64,000 nt of DNA from Hygrocybe punicea (GCA_963556145.1 OY744466.1:2790001-2854000), one strand, 5' to 3'; numbered from the stretch's first letter, positions 33,586 to 45,800 are shown. Translations and numbers: made by a program. Notes: generated by a model from the sequence alone, not told the origin.

Positions 33586-34111
33586 TTACACAGTATACTC
33601 AGGCATAGTACCGAGCAGGATTGCAGCCTGAATATTGAGTGACAGCATTCGTGCAGGTAAATATACACCCCCAGACATCTTTCTGTATGTGTTTGCTGTG
33701 TATAAGACAGTGACGAGGGACCTATAGGGTAGTTCCTGTGCGTAGGCTGGTAAAATATCAGCGAGTGCCTGCAAATTGGTTGCGAAGTCGGTGTCTGTGC
33801 CCCGAGCATCGTACACAGGAACTGGTATGAATCAGTGTCGCAATATGGCAGACAATATGGTATACACCAACCTGTGTCGCTACATGATAGTGTACGACCC
33901 TTAACCGAAGATACCACCTTCGAAACAGGGCTGCGGACTTTGCTAAAGATATCAGCATGTTTGTGAGGGGATACTTCAGGAGAGGAAGGACCATCGCCAG
34001 CTATATGCATACATGATGTCAGCGATAGTAAGAAACAGTGAGAGCTTTCCGAAACATACCATCAGCCCCACTTTCATACTTGGTCTGGAAATTAATGGCA
34101 TCATATGCCAT
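33586..34111 (-). CDS. Gene Y, three C-terminal exons
   Basis: Exons 34060-34111, 33872-34000 and 33586-33821 (stop TAA at 33586-33588) are joined by 59-nt and 50-nt GT-AG introns with matching phases. They encode MAYDAINFQTKYESGAD, a Ser/Val-rich segment, then PVYDARGTDTDF, ALADILPAYAQELPYRSLV and a hydrophobic end ILLGTMPEYTV. The upstream exon, across Gypsy-C, is 56042-56339 and joins in phase. I do not recognise the family; similar C-termini exist in agaricomycete hypothetical proteins as far as I recall. Confidence 0.65.
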
Positions 34112-34149
34112 CTATCCAATAGAAAGGTCACTGCTGTTATCTGCATATC

Positions 34150-34685
34150 TGTTAGAGGCGTGCAACTCCGGAAGGATCGGAGTTCTTCGGAGGAGCGGAG
34201 ACGTCAACTCTTGAAGTAGGTTCACTACTTCCTTAAGTCGTATTGAGAAGACGTGGACGAGTTGGTCCGGAGTTCCGGACTAAGTACTAAGATAATTAAT
34301 GAGCTCAAGGGAAAGCCTTAAGTTTGAGAGTGGGTAAGAAATAAGGAACTCAAGTTGATTTTCTGAACGGAGTTACAGGACATTGTAGTTCTAGTTTATA
34401 TACTTGGTAAACTAATTGTCATGTCCTTGGAGACGTGAAGACAATATGAACTACGGAAAGAGGACCGGAGTTCGGAAGAAAATAAAAGGGATAAAAGGTT
34501 GCTATGTACAAAGGGGAGGAAGAGAAAAGGAGGTCGGAGTAAACGGAGATGGGAAAGAATAGTATTTAACAAGAGAAGAACAATAACGTACGCGAGAAGA
34601 TAAGATAAGATAAGATAAGATAAGTCGGCGGAAAAGTCCGGAGCGGAGTTCGTCGGAATCCGGCGGAGCTGCATGGGATATGACA
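34150..34685 (-). repeat. Gypsy-C 3' LTR
   Basis: TGTTAGAGG...ATGACA. It contains GATAA repeated five times near 34597-34622. It directly follows the TSD ATATC. Confidence 0.9.
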
Positions 34686-34770
34686 GTATCTCCCCCTTAG
34701 CGTCGAACCCTTGAGACGCCTGTGGAACAAAGGGAGAACCGCAGCGGAGTTCGAAGCGGAGGGCCTATGG

Positions 34771-34777
34771 TATAAAA
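34771..34777 (+). promoter_or_regulatory. TATA box of the antisense gene in Gypsy-C
   Basis: TATAAAA lies 37 bp before the ATG at 34808 of the cysteine-cluster gene, inside Gypsy-C just beyond its 3' LTR. This argues for a promoter of its own. Confidence 0.5.
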
Positions 34778-35395
34778 CAAACTCCTGGCCAGGAGACAAC
34801 CCAAAAGATGTCGTCCTCGCAATTATCGTCCTCGCAAGAGATAGCCGCGCGCATCAAGGAGATGGAGCGCGAATTTGCCGAAATGAGGGCGAAAGAGGAG
34901 GCAGAAGAATGGAGAAAAGCGGAGGACGAGAGGAAGAAAGCGGAAGAGGAGAGGAGACAGAAGATCCAGGCGGAGGCGATGAAAAGGGTGGAGGAGGAAA
35001 TAAAGAAGAAAACGGCGGCGGAGGAGGAGAAAAAGAAAGTGGAGGCGGCGGAGGAGGGGCCCTCAAGTGCGGAGAAGGGGAAGAGAAAAAGAGACGGGTA
35101 AGCAAAGGCACATAAATGAAAGACCGGAGTTGACTACAGAAGCAGGGCCATACAATGCAAGGCGTGCGCGGAACGCCGGGAAAACTGCGTGTGGCCCGCG
35201 TCCGGAAAGGCGCAGAGTTGCGATGCATGTAAGAAGAGGAAAGCGCGATGCGAGGTAGATGGTGAAGAGGGTGGAGTGAAGAAGAAAAAGAAAAAGGAGG
35301 AAAAGGAGGAATCCGGATCGGAGTACCGTGGAGTGGAGCCCGCGGTAAAGAAGCCGCTGACGAGGACGGAGCAGCTTCTTCACAAGCTGCTCCGG

Positions 35396-36793
35396 TGTCA
35401 TGACCCCAAGTGTTTTTGGGTGTAATGTCATGGGTTTACCATCGGACCACGGACTTAGATATTGCAACACTATGGATGCACACCTACACTCATTAGTACC
35501 CATTCTATGCCTTTCCACATTACGCATGCTAGTGAACAGACACAAATAGCATATATGCTTACCTTTATATCATTTATTATGGCTTCACTAGTAATGCCCA
35601 GACCTAGCCGTTTATGTATGGTGCACAGAGGCACATCCCCCACTCATTAGCATTTACTATATATTTCTCTGTATTGCGGGTGCAAGGAGACAAGCCCAAC
35701 TAGCATTGTTACCTATATTAGCAGTAATGGATTGATTACAAATCTTGTTTACTTGTATTGATCAAAAGCGGCTCAGCTAGATAATGGGAAATGATTAGAT
35801 AAGATGTGAACAAGAGGATGATAAGATAATGATAAGATAGAATGCATCAGAGAGTGATTGTGATATTCTGCTTACATAAAGACAATGGTCTATTGTTCTG
35901 AGCAGTCTATTGTTCTAAACAGTCCAAATGGAGATAGAGCCCATTGTTCACAGCCTCTTTGATGCCATCCATTGTTCTCATGACTCAGTCCTATTGTTCT
36001 CACTTTCCCATTGTTCTCAGTCCCCCATTGTTCTCCAACAGTATAAATAGGGCCCCCAAATTCCAGTAGTCAGTAGGATTTCCCCCTCACCACTCAGTAG
36101 TCACTCTCAGTTGGGTTCACACAGTGTGATCCCCCATTCTCTTAGTACTAGTAGTTACTCATTGTAGTAGCTAGTGCTTGCAATCCAGTCTAGTTCACTC
36201 TTATTCTATCATTCTCTGAGTTCCCCTTGTCATCAAGGAGAATTCACCCAGTTCACTCAGTTCAATCAATTCATTAGTCAGCATTAGTCAGCTAGATACA
36301 TTTCTAAGGTTAAGGTTTCATCCTAAATAGATACACTTCTAAGGTTAAAGTTTCATCCTAAACAAAACAGAGTATTCAAAAGGTATTAAAGATATCCCTG
36401 AACTAGTAGCCAATGTGCGTTTGAAGCTTCGGATTTAAGTCAGATATTATAATACCCAGAGATACTCTTGATTGAATAGGCCCTGTAGCCAAAACTGTCC
36501 ATATTCAACTGGTGAATATTGTTATCAGTATTCATTAGTTCATATTTTATATTCCAGTAGTGAATATTAGTATTTTCAGTACATCACACACCCAATTGCT
36601 ATTCATCCCTACTCAAAGTCTCAATTCTTAATTGAAGAGACCTCACTATTACATTCTATTGGTTCATATAGTACATATACCCACAAACCCCTTCCTGATA
36701 GGTTATTTAGATATTAAAACCCACGAACAACAAGAAGGTACCTGAACAAAGTCAACTCCGGTAATTCTTGGTGAAACAAACATTCACATAACA
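35396..36793 (+). repeat. Gypsy-A 5' LTR
   Basis: 1398 bp, TGTCATGA...ATAACA. It holds a promoter cluster at 35892-36049. The 63-codon frame at 35462 recurs in the other LTR and is not thought to be a gene. Confidence 0.95.
35892..36049 (+). promoter_or_regulatory. Gypsy-A LTR promoter: seven ATTGTTC sites and a TATA box
   Basis: ATTGTTC occurs at 35892, 35909, 35943, 35971, 35993, 36010 and 36027, and TATAAATA at 36042. The complement GAACAAT contains the AACAAT core bound by HMG-box factors of the SOX/mating-type kind. One TGACTCA is at 35981. The same cluster is in the 3' LTR (49351-49508). Use by an HMG-box regulator is inference. Confidence 0.6.
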
Positions 36794-36797
36794 AAAT

Positions 36798-36815
36798 TGG
36801 AGCCCACCGCGAGGA
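36798..36815 (+). other. Gypsy-A primer-binding site
   Basis: TGGAGCCCACCGCGAGGA, four bases after the LTR end, identical to that of Gypsy-B. The matching tRNA is not identified. Confidence 0.7.
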
Positions 36816-36861
36816 ACTTTAAATTTAAATAACCCAAGCATTTCTATACCTCTAATACACA

Positions 36862-39800
36862 ATGTCCACAAGCACCAGTGCTCGTACCCCAGACATGATG
36901 CCCCTACTAGGGCAGAAGTCTGCCCCAGCTAAATTCAAAGGAAGCTATGAAGAAGTCAAGAGATTCTTAAGGCATTACAATCAAATGTGCAAATCCTATG
37001 CTGTTTCTGATAAAGAGAAATGTGAAAGGATTGTAGATTACTGCTCCACCAAAGTAGTCAAGCTCATTGAAGCCCTGGAGAGTTACATATCCCAGGACTG
37101 GAATACTCTTGAGAAAGATATTACTCGCTACTTTGATGCTGCCCTAAAGGAAACAAGATACATTGTTAGAGATCTCATGACCCTTGCACGCATTTGGAAA
37201 CTTAAGCAGATTAGAACTCTCACCAAATGGAAGCAATATGAACGCAGGTTCATTACTATTGCAGGATGGTTAGAGAGCAAGAAGAAGATCTCTGCAGATG
37301 AAAAGGCTGCATACTTCTGGCATGGAATCAACAAGAACCTCAGACATATCATTGAGACACGTCTCAACACTGGATCAACACCTTTAGATGTCACATCTCC
37401 ATTCCCTATGAAAGATGTCATTAAGGTTGCAGAAACTCTATTTGAAAGGAATAGGTTTGACATGAATCTAGCAGATTCAGATTCAGATATACCAGGAAGA
37501 CTAGACAACTCTGTTTCAGAAGACTCTGATACAGATGATTCATCAGAGTATGATACAGATAGTGACTATGAAGCCTGCATCAAGAGAAAGAAAGCTAGCA
37601 AGAAGAAGAAGGCATTCAAATCCAAGGCATATGATTCAGATGATGAACTATTTAAGAAGACAGTAAGGAAAGAAACTGAGAAGAAAGATAATGGCAGGAA
37701 GGGGATAGACAGGAAGTCTACCTCCACATCATCATCACACCAGAATGAAGTAGAGTCTTTAATCAAGCAAATGGGAAAGCTTTCTTTGGATGATATTAAG
37801 TATGGACTAGCATACTATAGAGCCTTGAAGCTAGATCCAGACATTGCTCACTGTATTAGCCCACCTGAGTTGAAACAACCTCAGCAAAAGCAAGCACAGT
37901 CACAGCAAACACAAAGACCTCCCTTCAAAATCTCAGCTGCCAATAGTGTTGGCCTTCCACCAAACCCTTCTACTAGTTCGTTTACCCCTACCAATTCGTT
38001 TACTCCTTCCAATGAACAAAGAGGACCCATGACCTGCTATGGTTGTGGAGGACAAGGACATGGAATGCAAACATGTTTCCAAATAAATGAATTACTCAAG
38101 ACAGGCAAGATAACCAAGGATGGTCTTGGAAGGATTGTTTATCCAGATGGCTCAATAATTCGCAGAAATATGGGTGAGACATTTGTACAAGCAATTGATA
38201 GACATGTAGCTGAAAAGGCCAGCAATGTCCAGTCACACTTCTATGTATTACAAGATCAATTCTCTGATTACTATCAATCTGATGCTGAAGAAGATTTTGA
38301 AGCATATACTATACCTACAATCAAGGAAGAAGAAATACAAATCCTGCCTGCAGTCAGAGGACCACAGAAAATTGGTGCAGCAAGGAAGGAAGTATTAGAT
38401 GGAGTATATCCTCCCACAGGTATTAAGGCCAAAGGAAAAGAGAATATAAGGCCTAATACAGTACTGCCACCCATTCCTAAAGGCCCAGTCAAACCTGGCC
38501 CTCTTTCAGCACAGAAGCAAGCTCAAGCACATGTACCCGCACCATTACCTTTTGCTCTCAAGAAGACAAACCCATTCCATCCTACAGAAGATCTGCATAC
38601 AAAACAACCTGTTCCAATGGATATAAGAGCCCCCATACATATTCCTTCAGACACAGATTCAGATGTGGAGATGATAGATCCTTCTCCAACAAAGCCAGCC
38701 AAGACTCATATACAAGGACACAAGGCAAACATAGATAAGAACAAGATCATGGCTGAAAGACATAATGCCATAACTCGTCCAAAGCCCACTCCCAGACAAT
38801 CTGAAATTTCAGTCAATATTGGAGAAACTCAAGTTGTCAATCAAATCCTTGACACACCAGTTACCCTGCGCGTTCGTGAAGTATTAGCTTCTTCCAAGGA
38901 ATTATCTGAGCAATTAACAGACATGATCAAGAGAAAGAATGCAAAGGTATCTGCCATTGCAAGCTCATTCATAACCAAGGATCGTGGAGTGTTAATCAGG
39001 CTTCAGATGGAATGTGATAGAAGACCTATTGAAGCCATCATTGACACTGGATCCCAGTTAAATGTGATTAGTAAAAAAGTCTGGAAAGAAATTATCCAAA
39101 GACCTATGGATGTAGGAAAAATTCTCACAATGAATGATGCTAATGGAGGTGAAGGAACATTAAAAGGATTGGTCTCAGAAGTTCCATTGACTTGTGGTGG
39201 TGTCCTTACCTATGCCAATCTTTACATAGGAGAGACAGTGCCATTTGATTTATTACTTGGAAGACCATGGCAAAGAGGCAACTATGTTTCTATTGATGAA
39301 AGAATAGATGGTACATATTTAGTATTCAAGAATCCTGAAGATTTGACAAACAGATTTGAACTAATGGTCACACCAAGCCATTCTCAAGTTAATCACATCA
39401 GAGGAGCTACTACTGCCCATGCCTCAACATCCTATTTATGCACTTTACCTATGGAACTTGAAGAAACCACTACAATTCCTTTAACTAAGTCTTATGAACA
39501 AAATAAGGCATTAGTCCGCTATAATCCGCAATTTCAAACTCCGCTTAAACCGAATTATTTTACCAAAATGATTACATGCTTACAGGATAAGCCTTATTTG
39601 GATAAGGATAAGTCTGAAGTAAAAGGAGATAAAAGTATCTCATGCTTCAATATCCCCAAAAATGCATATGATGGCTCGAAACTTTTTGCATTGTCCATAG
39701 CCCATTGTGATGACATGAACAATGAAGAATCTGAATTTTCTAAAAGGAGAAAGATAAGAAATGGATTTTCACACCAGGGAAATTTAGATAGGAATTGCTA

Positions 39801-42800
39801 TAAAAACTCTGAAGAAATAGGAGAGACAGTAGCCATGTCTGCTGCACAAACCCCCCAGATCCCACCTTTTATGATCAATAACCACCCTCTTCCTCTCCCT
39901 GTAGAAGGGATCCACTCCAATGGTCATCCAGATGCTGGCCGACTTATCACTTCCTTTTTGGGAAATTCCCTTGATTACCAATCTCCCCATTTAAGTAAAT
40001 TTTTGATTGCTGCCACTGTAGGATATAGGCTTTCTCCGGGGATTGATTCCCTTGGTGTTCCTTTTGAGCACGGAATTTTATTAAATGCTTCTCTAGCTAC
40101 AATAAATTCTCCAAGTGTCCCCCCCTCTTTAAGGATGGGACATTTAGTTTTTCAATTTTACCCATTTGCTAACCCTTCTACTGAGGAGAACTTTTCTCCT
40201 CCCCCTGTCCCTCCTCCTTACATAGAGGACTTTTATTCTTTCCCAGTGACCACTCGTGACCCTCGCACGCGCCCCGGCGACATTATTCCGCCCTTAGAAC
40301 CGCCCCGTAACCCCATTAACTTACCGGTCACGCGGATTCCCACGGTTGGCTCTTCTGTCCCCACTATCACGCTCACTGGCGAGGACGACCGCGAATCGTC
40401 GTTGACCAACGACGAGGCGCGCGGTTGGAGCCCAATCGAAGGCTGGGAATGGGACTACGAGGTGGGAAAGATCCCGCTTCATCTGTTCACTGACAAACGA
40501 CTTCCACTACAGTACACGGAGCGTGGCCGTAGACGCCCCTCCCTGACTACTACCATGCCTCCGGAAAATACTTCGACCCTCGCAGATGGTACCACGGACC
40601 TTTCCGCGACCACGGACAGCAATTTCTTTCATTTCCGGGGATCCGAAGTCCACTCAACGGCCCCCACCAATGACATTCACCATTCCGCCCTCGACATCAG
40701 CCGCGACCTGTTCGAACATACAGATCGTGACGGATACAAGGCAGGTGATGAAGGGGAAGTAGAATGGCCAGGTTGCACGGTGTGTACTAGGCACCCCGCT
40801 CACGAAAAATGCCCGGATTTTACCTCACTCACGAAAAAGCCTTCTTTTGACGATTATACGGCCCCAGCGGCCACCGTTCAGCTCGCAATACGCACGGAAC
40901 CCATGAACGGCCACAACGCCATCCCTGATAGTGACCTCCTCGACGTTATTATCCCCACTTCTCCGCGCGCGCCGTTAGTTGCATCCCTCCTCGAATCCAC
41001 TAACTATATACCGGCAAATCATGAACGTAGCGCCCCGGCGGCGCTCGTTTATGACCACGGATTCCCACCTGGTCTCAATATGCCGCTTGATGCCCATTTA
41101 CGCGACACTTCGCCCGGTCTCATCAATTACTACCCCACTTCCGCGAAAACCCCCGAATTTGTTTTCCCTGCTGATGACGACTGGGACTGGCCCGTCGGCC
41201 AGGTCAGATATATCAACCCCGTCGTGCTCGAACCGCCCCGCATGCTTTACAACCATGCAGAGGTAAACTATGCATTTCCACCCCCTCCTCATGCCGAATT
41301 GGGACGCGAGCCGATTTCCCGGCCCCCCAGCGATCCGGACCTCTTATCAGACGTCTCCAACCATGCCACCCCTGGTTCCGATGTAGGAAACATTTGGTTC
41401 CCTGCTACTTCTTATTTGCCTACTCCCCCTTTTACCCCTTTTAATAGTAGTGAAAATTTTGTACCTTTAGTCTCTAGCTCCCCTTCTATGTCTTTTGATG
41501 ATCTATATGGTGATTTAGGATATTCTCCTAAGTCTCCTATCTTTGAGGAAATTTTGCCAGATTTAAATAATAATAGTGATGATTATTTATATTCTTCAAA
41601 TAAATACATAGATAGTAAAGATACTTCTATGTCTGTAGATTCTCAATCACCTTCTTCTGTTTATTCTGGGAGTGACTCTGAAAATAAGGCTGTCAAGATC
41701 CTAAGCCCCAAACCAGATCCACTCACCATCATTATTCCTCATACCACTTCCATAAATTCATCTCTACCTCAGCCTTATCAGGAACCTGGATCTAGGACTA
41801 GACCTATCAGTGTGTCCTCTTCTGAGGACATTAATTCATCTTCTGATGAATCCATGGACACAGACTCAGATGAAGAATTAGAATGGTTCGCTTGGACTAG
41901 GTCTGATTCCCTAGATTCAGAAGCAATAACAGAATTTAATTCAGACCTCAGTCAGGCCATTGAAGAAGCCCAGCAGCCGCTCGATTCCCCTCCAGGCTTG
42001 ATATCGCTTTCGCCTACACCACCCCCACTTGAAGATATACCTTTGTTACAATTGCCACCTGTCTCAGACAATACTTGGTCCTTGCCAGAAGGTGAGGAAA
42101 TCAATACCCCCTCTGATGAATATGCCAGACTCCCATTTGATCGTGCCAATGCCTTAAATGCAGGAGAACGCATTTCGCCCTTACCTCCCTCCAAGGATCC
42201 CAGATCCCCATTTAGTGTCAGATCAGGCCCATTATATCCAGAATCCAATCTACTCACTCAGCTTCGCATGGAAGCACCTCCTATTCGCCCTCAATCACCC
42301 ATTCAAGTGTATTCCTTCACCATCTCCAATGCTGGCTCCTCTCATCAGGACTTAGCTGCTGCAAGAATCTTAACAGCTGAGCCAGACCACATGTCTACAT
42401 TTGATGTTCACATCAGTTTCCTCAAAGCTATTAGAGGATCCTTGGTTGAAGGCATTCGCAGAATTGGATTCAAGCTAGCCACCCCTGACTGGAGGGCCCT
42501 CATCAATGAAAGGCCTTCAAATGACCCCGTCCGCTATTATTTCAACCACAAGTGTTTACTATTTCGGTTTCTGGAAGAAGGAGTTTCTGAAGGACTACCT
42601 GAACCTGCAACAGAGCATTTTAGGCCCCTTCACTTCACAGAGTCAAACCCTCTCCTTGAAGAAGAAGAAATCACCTTCCTCAAAAATTCCTCTATCATAT
42701 TTCGCTCCAATCGCCGCATGTTACTCTCTGATGCTATCAATGCAGTCTTGGATATGCGCTTTCGCCGCCCTGAAGCAGTGGCAGATTTGCTTAAGGAAGG

Positions 42801-42843
42801 ATATTTTGATCCTCCCAAATATCTCAAGTCCACAATTACTTAG
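36862..42843 (+). CDS. gag: Gypsy-A Gag-protease protein, 1993 residues
   Basis: The ATG at 36862 lies 46 bp after the primer site. Residues 1-220 form a capsid-type region shared with Gypsy-B. An acidic then basic linker follows, with a zinc knuckle CYGCGGQGHGMQTC at about 391-404 and a retropepsin with DTGSQLNVIS at about 728. From about 900 to the end lies a long, mostly Pro/Ser/Asp-rich region without a known domain. Within it, bases 40255-41395 (residues ~1132-1511) are strikingly GC-rich compared with both sides and include CTVCTRHPAHEKC. The last 180 residues are helical. The frame overlaps pol by 338 bases in the +1 frame. At 1993 residues it is several times the usual Gag length. Confidence 0.9.
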   Translation: MSTSTSARTPDMMPLLGQKSAPAKFKGSYEEVKRFLRHYNQMCKSYAVSDKEKCERIVDYCSTKVVKLIEALESYISQDWNTLEKDITRYFDAALKETRYIVRDLMTLARIWKLKQIRTLTKWKQYERRFITIAGWLESKKKISADEKAAYFWHGINKNLRHIIETRLNTGSTPLDVTSPFPMKDVIKVAETLFERNRFDMNLADSDSDIPGRLDNSVSEDSDTDDSSEYDTDSDYEACIKRKKASKKKKAFKSKAYDSDDELFKKTVRKETEKKDNGRKGIDRKSTSTSSSHQNEVESLIKQMGKLSLDDIKYGLAYYRALKLDPDIAHCISPPELKQPQQKQAQSQQTQRPPFKISAANSVGLPPNPSTSSFTPTNSFTPSNEQRGPMTCYGCGGQGHGMQTCFQINELLKTGKITKDGLGRIVYPDGSIIRRNMGETFVQAIDRHVAEKASNVQSHFYVLQDQFSDYYQSDAEEDFEAYTIPTIKEEEIQILPAVRGPQKIGAARKEVLDGVYPPTGIKAKGKENIRPNTVLPPIPKGPVKPGPLSAQKQAQAHVPAPLPFALKKTNPFHPTEDLHTKQPVPMDIRAPIHIPSDTDSDVEMIDPSPTKPAKTHIQGHKANIDKNKIMAERHNAITRPKPTPRQSEISVNIGETQVVNQILDTPVTLRVREVLASSKELSEQLTDMIKRKNAKVSAIASSFITKDRGVLIRLQMECDRRPIEAIIDTGSQLNVISKKVWKEIIQRPMDVGKILTMNDANGGEGTLKGLVSEVPLTCGGVLTYANLYIGETVPFDLLLGRPWQRGNYVSIDERIDGTYLVFKNPEDLTNRFELMVTPSHSQVNHIRGATTAHASTSYLCTLPMELEETTTIPLTKSYEQNKALVRYNPQFQTPLKPNYFTKMITCLQDKPYLDKDKSEVKGDKSISCFNIPKNAYDGSKLFALSIAHCDDMNNEESEFSKRRKIRNGFSHQGNLDRNCYKNSEEIGETVAMSAAQTPQIPPFMINNHPLPLPVEGIHSNGHPDAGRLITSFLGNSLDYQSPHLSKFLIAATVGYRLSPGIDSLGVPFEHGILLNASLATINSPSVPPSLRMGHLVFQFYPFANPSTEENFSPPPVPPPYIEDFYSFPVTTRDPRTRPGDIIPPLEPPRNPINLPVTRIPTVGSSVPTITLTGEDDRESSLTNDEARGWSPIEGWEWDYEVGKIPLHLFTDKRLPLQYTERGRRRPSLTTTMPPENTSTLADGTTDLSATTDSNFFHFRGSEVHSTAPTNDIHHSALDISRDLFEHTDRDGYKAGDEGEVEWPGCTVCTRHPAHEKCPDFTSLTKKPSFDDYTAPAATVQLAIRTEPMNGHNAIPDSDLLDVIIPTSPRAPLVASLLESTNYIPANHERSAPAALVYDHGFPPGLNMPLDAHLRDTSPGLINYYPTSAKTPEFVFPADDDWDWPVGQVRYINPVVLEPPRMLYNHAEVNYAFPPPPHAELGREPISRPPSDPDLLSDVSNHATPGSDVGNIWFPATSYLPTPPFTPFNSSENFVPLVSSSPSMSFDDLYGDLGYSPKSPIFEEILPDLNNNSDDYLYSSNKYIDSKDTSMSVDSQSPSSVYSGSDSENKAVKILSPKPDPLTIIIPHTTSINSSLPQPYQEPGSRTRPISVSSSEDINSSSDESMDTDSDEELEWFAWTRSDSLDSEAITEFNSDLSQAIEEAQQPLDSPPGLISLSPTPPPLEDIPLLQLPPVSDNTWSLPEGEEINTPSDEYARLPFDRANALNAGERISPLPPSKDPRSPFSVRSGPLYPESNLLTQLRMEAPPIRPQSPIQVYSFTISNAGSSHQDLAAARILTAEPDHMSTFDVHISFLKAIRGSLVEGIRRIGFKLATPDWRALINERPSNDPVRYYFNHKCLLFRFLEEGVSEGLPEPATEHFRPLHFTESNPLLEEEEITFLKNSSIIFRSNRRMLLSDAINAVLDMRFRRPEAVADLLKEGYFDPPKYLKSTIT

Positions 42844-45800
42844 TGATTTGTTTACTCTTGCAACAATATTTTTGCCCCTATGTCAAACCTCTCTTCTTTA
42901 TATCTGTCTGTACTACATTTTATTACTTGATGTGATAGTGTACAAGTTTATATTTTCAAAGACTATTCAGGATTTGACATCCTTAGCCAGCCCTAGTATA
43001 CCTGTGTACAAACAAACTGAACTGACAAATATAACTTCTGTCAGACTGTATGAAGAGGACCCTCAAAATTCTAAGCATGAAGATAAGCCACTAGAACAAT
43101 TCAGTGTATACTATGAGACTATTAAGGATAGCCAAGAAACAACTATGCCTATTTTAGTCTACCCAGAAGATGAAGACAATCAAGATTACAATCTTAATGA
43201 AGTACCAAATAAGCAAGAAAGTGCCTCAGAAGAAGCAGACTATTACTACATTATAGGAGAAGGAACCTTAATATGTGAAGAAGGAGACATTCTCATATTC
43301 CCTTGTGAAGAAACAGATAGTCAAGGATATCCATTAACACTTACAGCTTACAAAAGAGTGGACAAGAAAATAAATCCTGTCCCTGGAACCTTTCCAGAAG
43401 ATGCACGTGTTACAAGGAAATTTCCCTATGACCCTCTTTCCACATTACCACCACTTCCTATGATACCACCAGACTTCATACCTACAGAGAAGCTTACATC
43501 TGAACGTCTGAAGATACTCAAGATAAACAATGATGGATTTCTTTGGCCAGAAGAAGAAAAATTATTTACTCACCTCTTGTCACTTAACCAAGATGCTATT
43601 GGCTTTGAAGATACTGAAAGAGGCACACTTAAGGAATCTTACTTTTCACCATACATCATCCCTACTGTCCCACATGTACCCTGGGCATTTCGAAATATTC
43701 CTATACCACCAGGACTTAGAGAAAAAGTCATGGATGTTTTGAAGAGAAAAATAGATGCTGGTGTATATGAACCAAGTCAATCCTCTTATAGGTCAAGATG
43801 GTTTTGTGTAAGCAAGAAGGATGGAAAACTTCGTATAGTCCATGATTTGCAACCTCTCAATGCAGTTACAATACGTGATGCAGGCCTTCCTCCAATACTA
43901 GATGAATTTGTAGAACCTTTCGCTGGTCGCCAATGCTATACAGTCTTCGATTTACTATGGGGATTTGATGCTAGGAAAGTACATCCTACATCTCGTGACC
44001 TCACTGCATTCATGACACCACTGGGATTACTTCGTCTCACATCACTTCCCACTGGATTCACAAATTCACCTGCAGAATTCCAACGTTGTATGTGCTTCAT
44101 CCTTCAAGATGAAATCCCTCATACTGCAAATAGCTTCATTGATGATTTACCTATAAAAGGACCTTCATCCATTTATCCTGATCAAGATGGAAGACCAGAA
44201 GTTTTACTAGAAAATCCAGGAATCAGAAGGTTTATTTGGGAGCACGCTCAAGATGTACATCGCATTATGCATCGCCTTGCTTGTGCAGGAATGACAATAT
44301 CAGCTAAGAAGACACAACTTTGCCGCTCAAGTGTTGTGATCGTAGGACAGAAATGCACTCCGGAAGGACGTTGTCCTGATGATAGTAGAGTACAAAAGGT
44401 TTTGGACTGGCCCCCACTCAAGACTCCCAAGGATGTTAGAGGCTTCCTAGGTCTCTGTGGAACAGTTCGCATTTGGATAGAAAATTATTCTGCACTAGCC
44501 AAGCCACTAGCAGAGTTATTCCATAAAGGAGCAGAGTTTATATGGGATGAAAGAAGACAAGCAGCTTTCCAGGCATTGAAAGAAAAGGTTTCTTCAGCAC
44601 CTGCACTCCGCTCTATTGATTATACATCAGATAGACCCACATATTTATCAGTAGACAGTAGCCATATTGCTGCCGGTTTTATTTTATCACAAGAAGATGA
44701 AAATGGAAATCGTCGCCCTGCTAGATATGGTTCAATACCAATGAGTGAAAGAGAATCCAGATATTCACAGCCAAAACTGGAGTTATATGGACTATACCGC
44801 GCGTTACGCCACTGGAGACTGTATTTAATAGGAATAAAGAATTTACATATAGAGGTAGATGCCAAGTTTATAAAAGGCATGCTCAATGAACCGGATTTAC
44901 AACCTAATGCAGCCATAAACAGATGGATTCAAGGAATTTTATTATTTGACTTCAAACTTATTCATGTACCTGCAACCCAGTTTAGGGGACCAGATGCACT
45001 TTCTCGCAGAGAACTTGCAGATAATGAAGAAATTGAAGAGCATGATGATTCATGGCTAGATGATATTGCCTTGCTTGTTCATGTTCCTGATCCACATGAA
45101 ATAAGAAAATTTAGCTTCACTGTCCCTACCAAATTGCCATACAAGGCCATCACACTCCCTTCAAATAATGAAATTAAATTACAACAGGACAAGATACTCA
45201 TTCAAGTAAAACATTTTTTATCCACATTGGAAATGCCTTCAACAGATACCTTGCAGGCAAGAAGAAGATTTCTGAAGAAAACTGGACAATTTTATTTAAA
45301 AGATGATAAACTGTTTAGAAGAAATGGCCAGAAAATGCCTTCATTAGTGATTATGAATGCAAAGAAAAGAATCGCCATTCTCACTCAAGCTCATGAAAAC
45401 TTAGGTCATAAAGGAGAACAAGCTGTGTTTGACTTAGTCAAACTTCGATTTTTTTGGCCTCATCTCAGAGCAGATGTCCATTACCACATTTCATCATGTC
45501 ATCAGTGTCAAATTAGGAGCTTGAAGAAAATCGAAATTTCCCCTACAATTTCTACCCCTACAGCAATTTTTCAAAAGGTATACATTGATGTAATGTTTAT
45601 GCCACCTTCAGGAGGCTACCATTTCATTGTAGCAGCACGTGATGATTTATCAGGAGCAACTGAAGTAAAAGCTCTAAGATCAAACAATTCACACAACTTA
45701 GCAAAATTCTTCTGGGAACAGATCTATTGTCGCTATGGTGCCATTGAACATGTAGTTACTGATAATGGAGGAGAAGTCAAAGGAGCATTTGAGTCTCTGC

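Noticed and set aside
35462..35650. 62-residue frame in the Gypsy-A LTR, repeated at 48921
   Set aside because: Repeated only because the LTR is repeated; no start context or domain.
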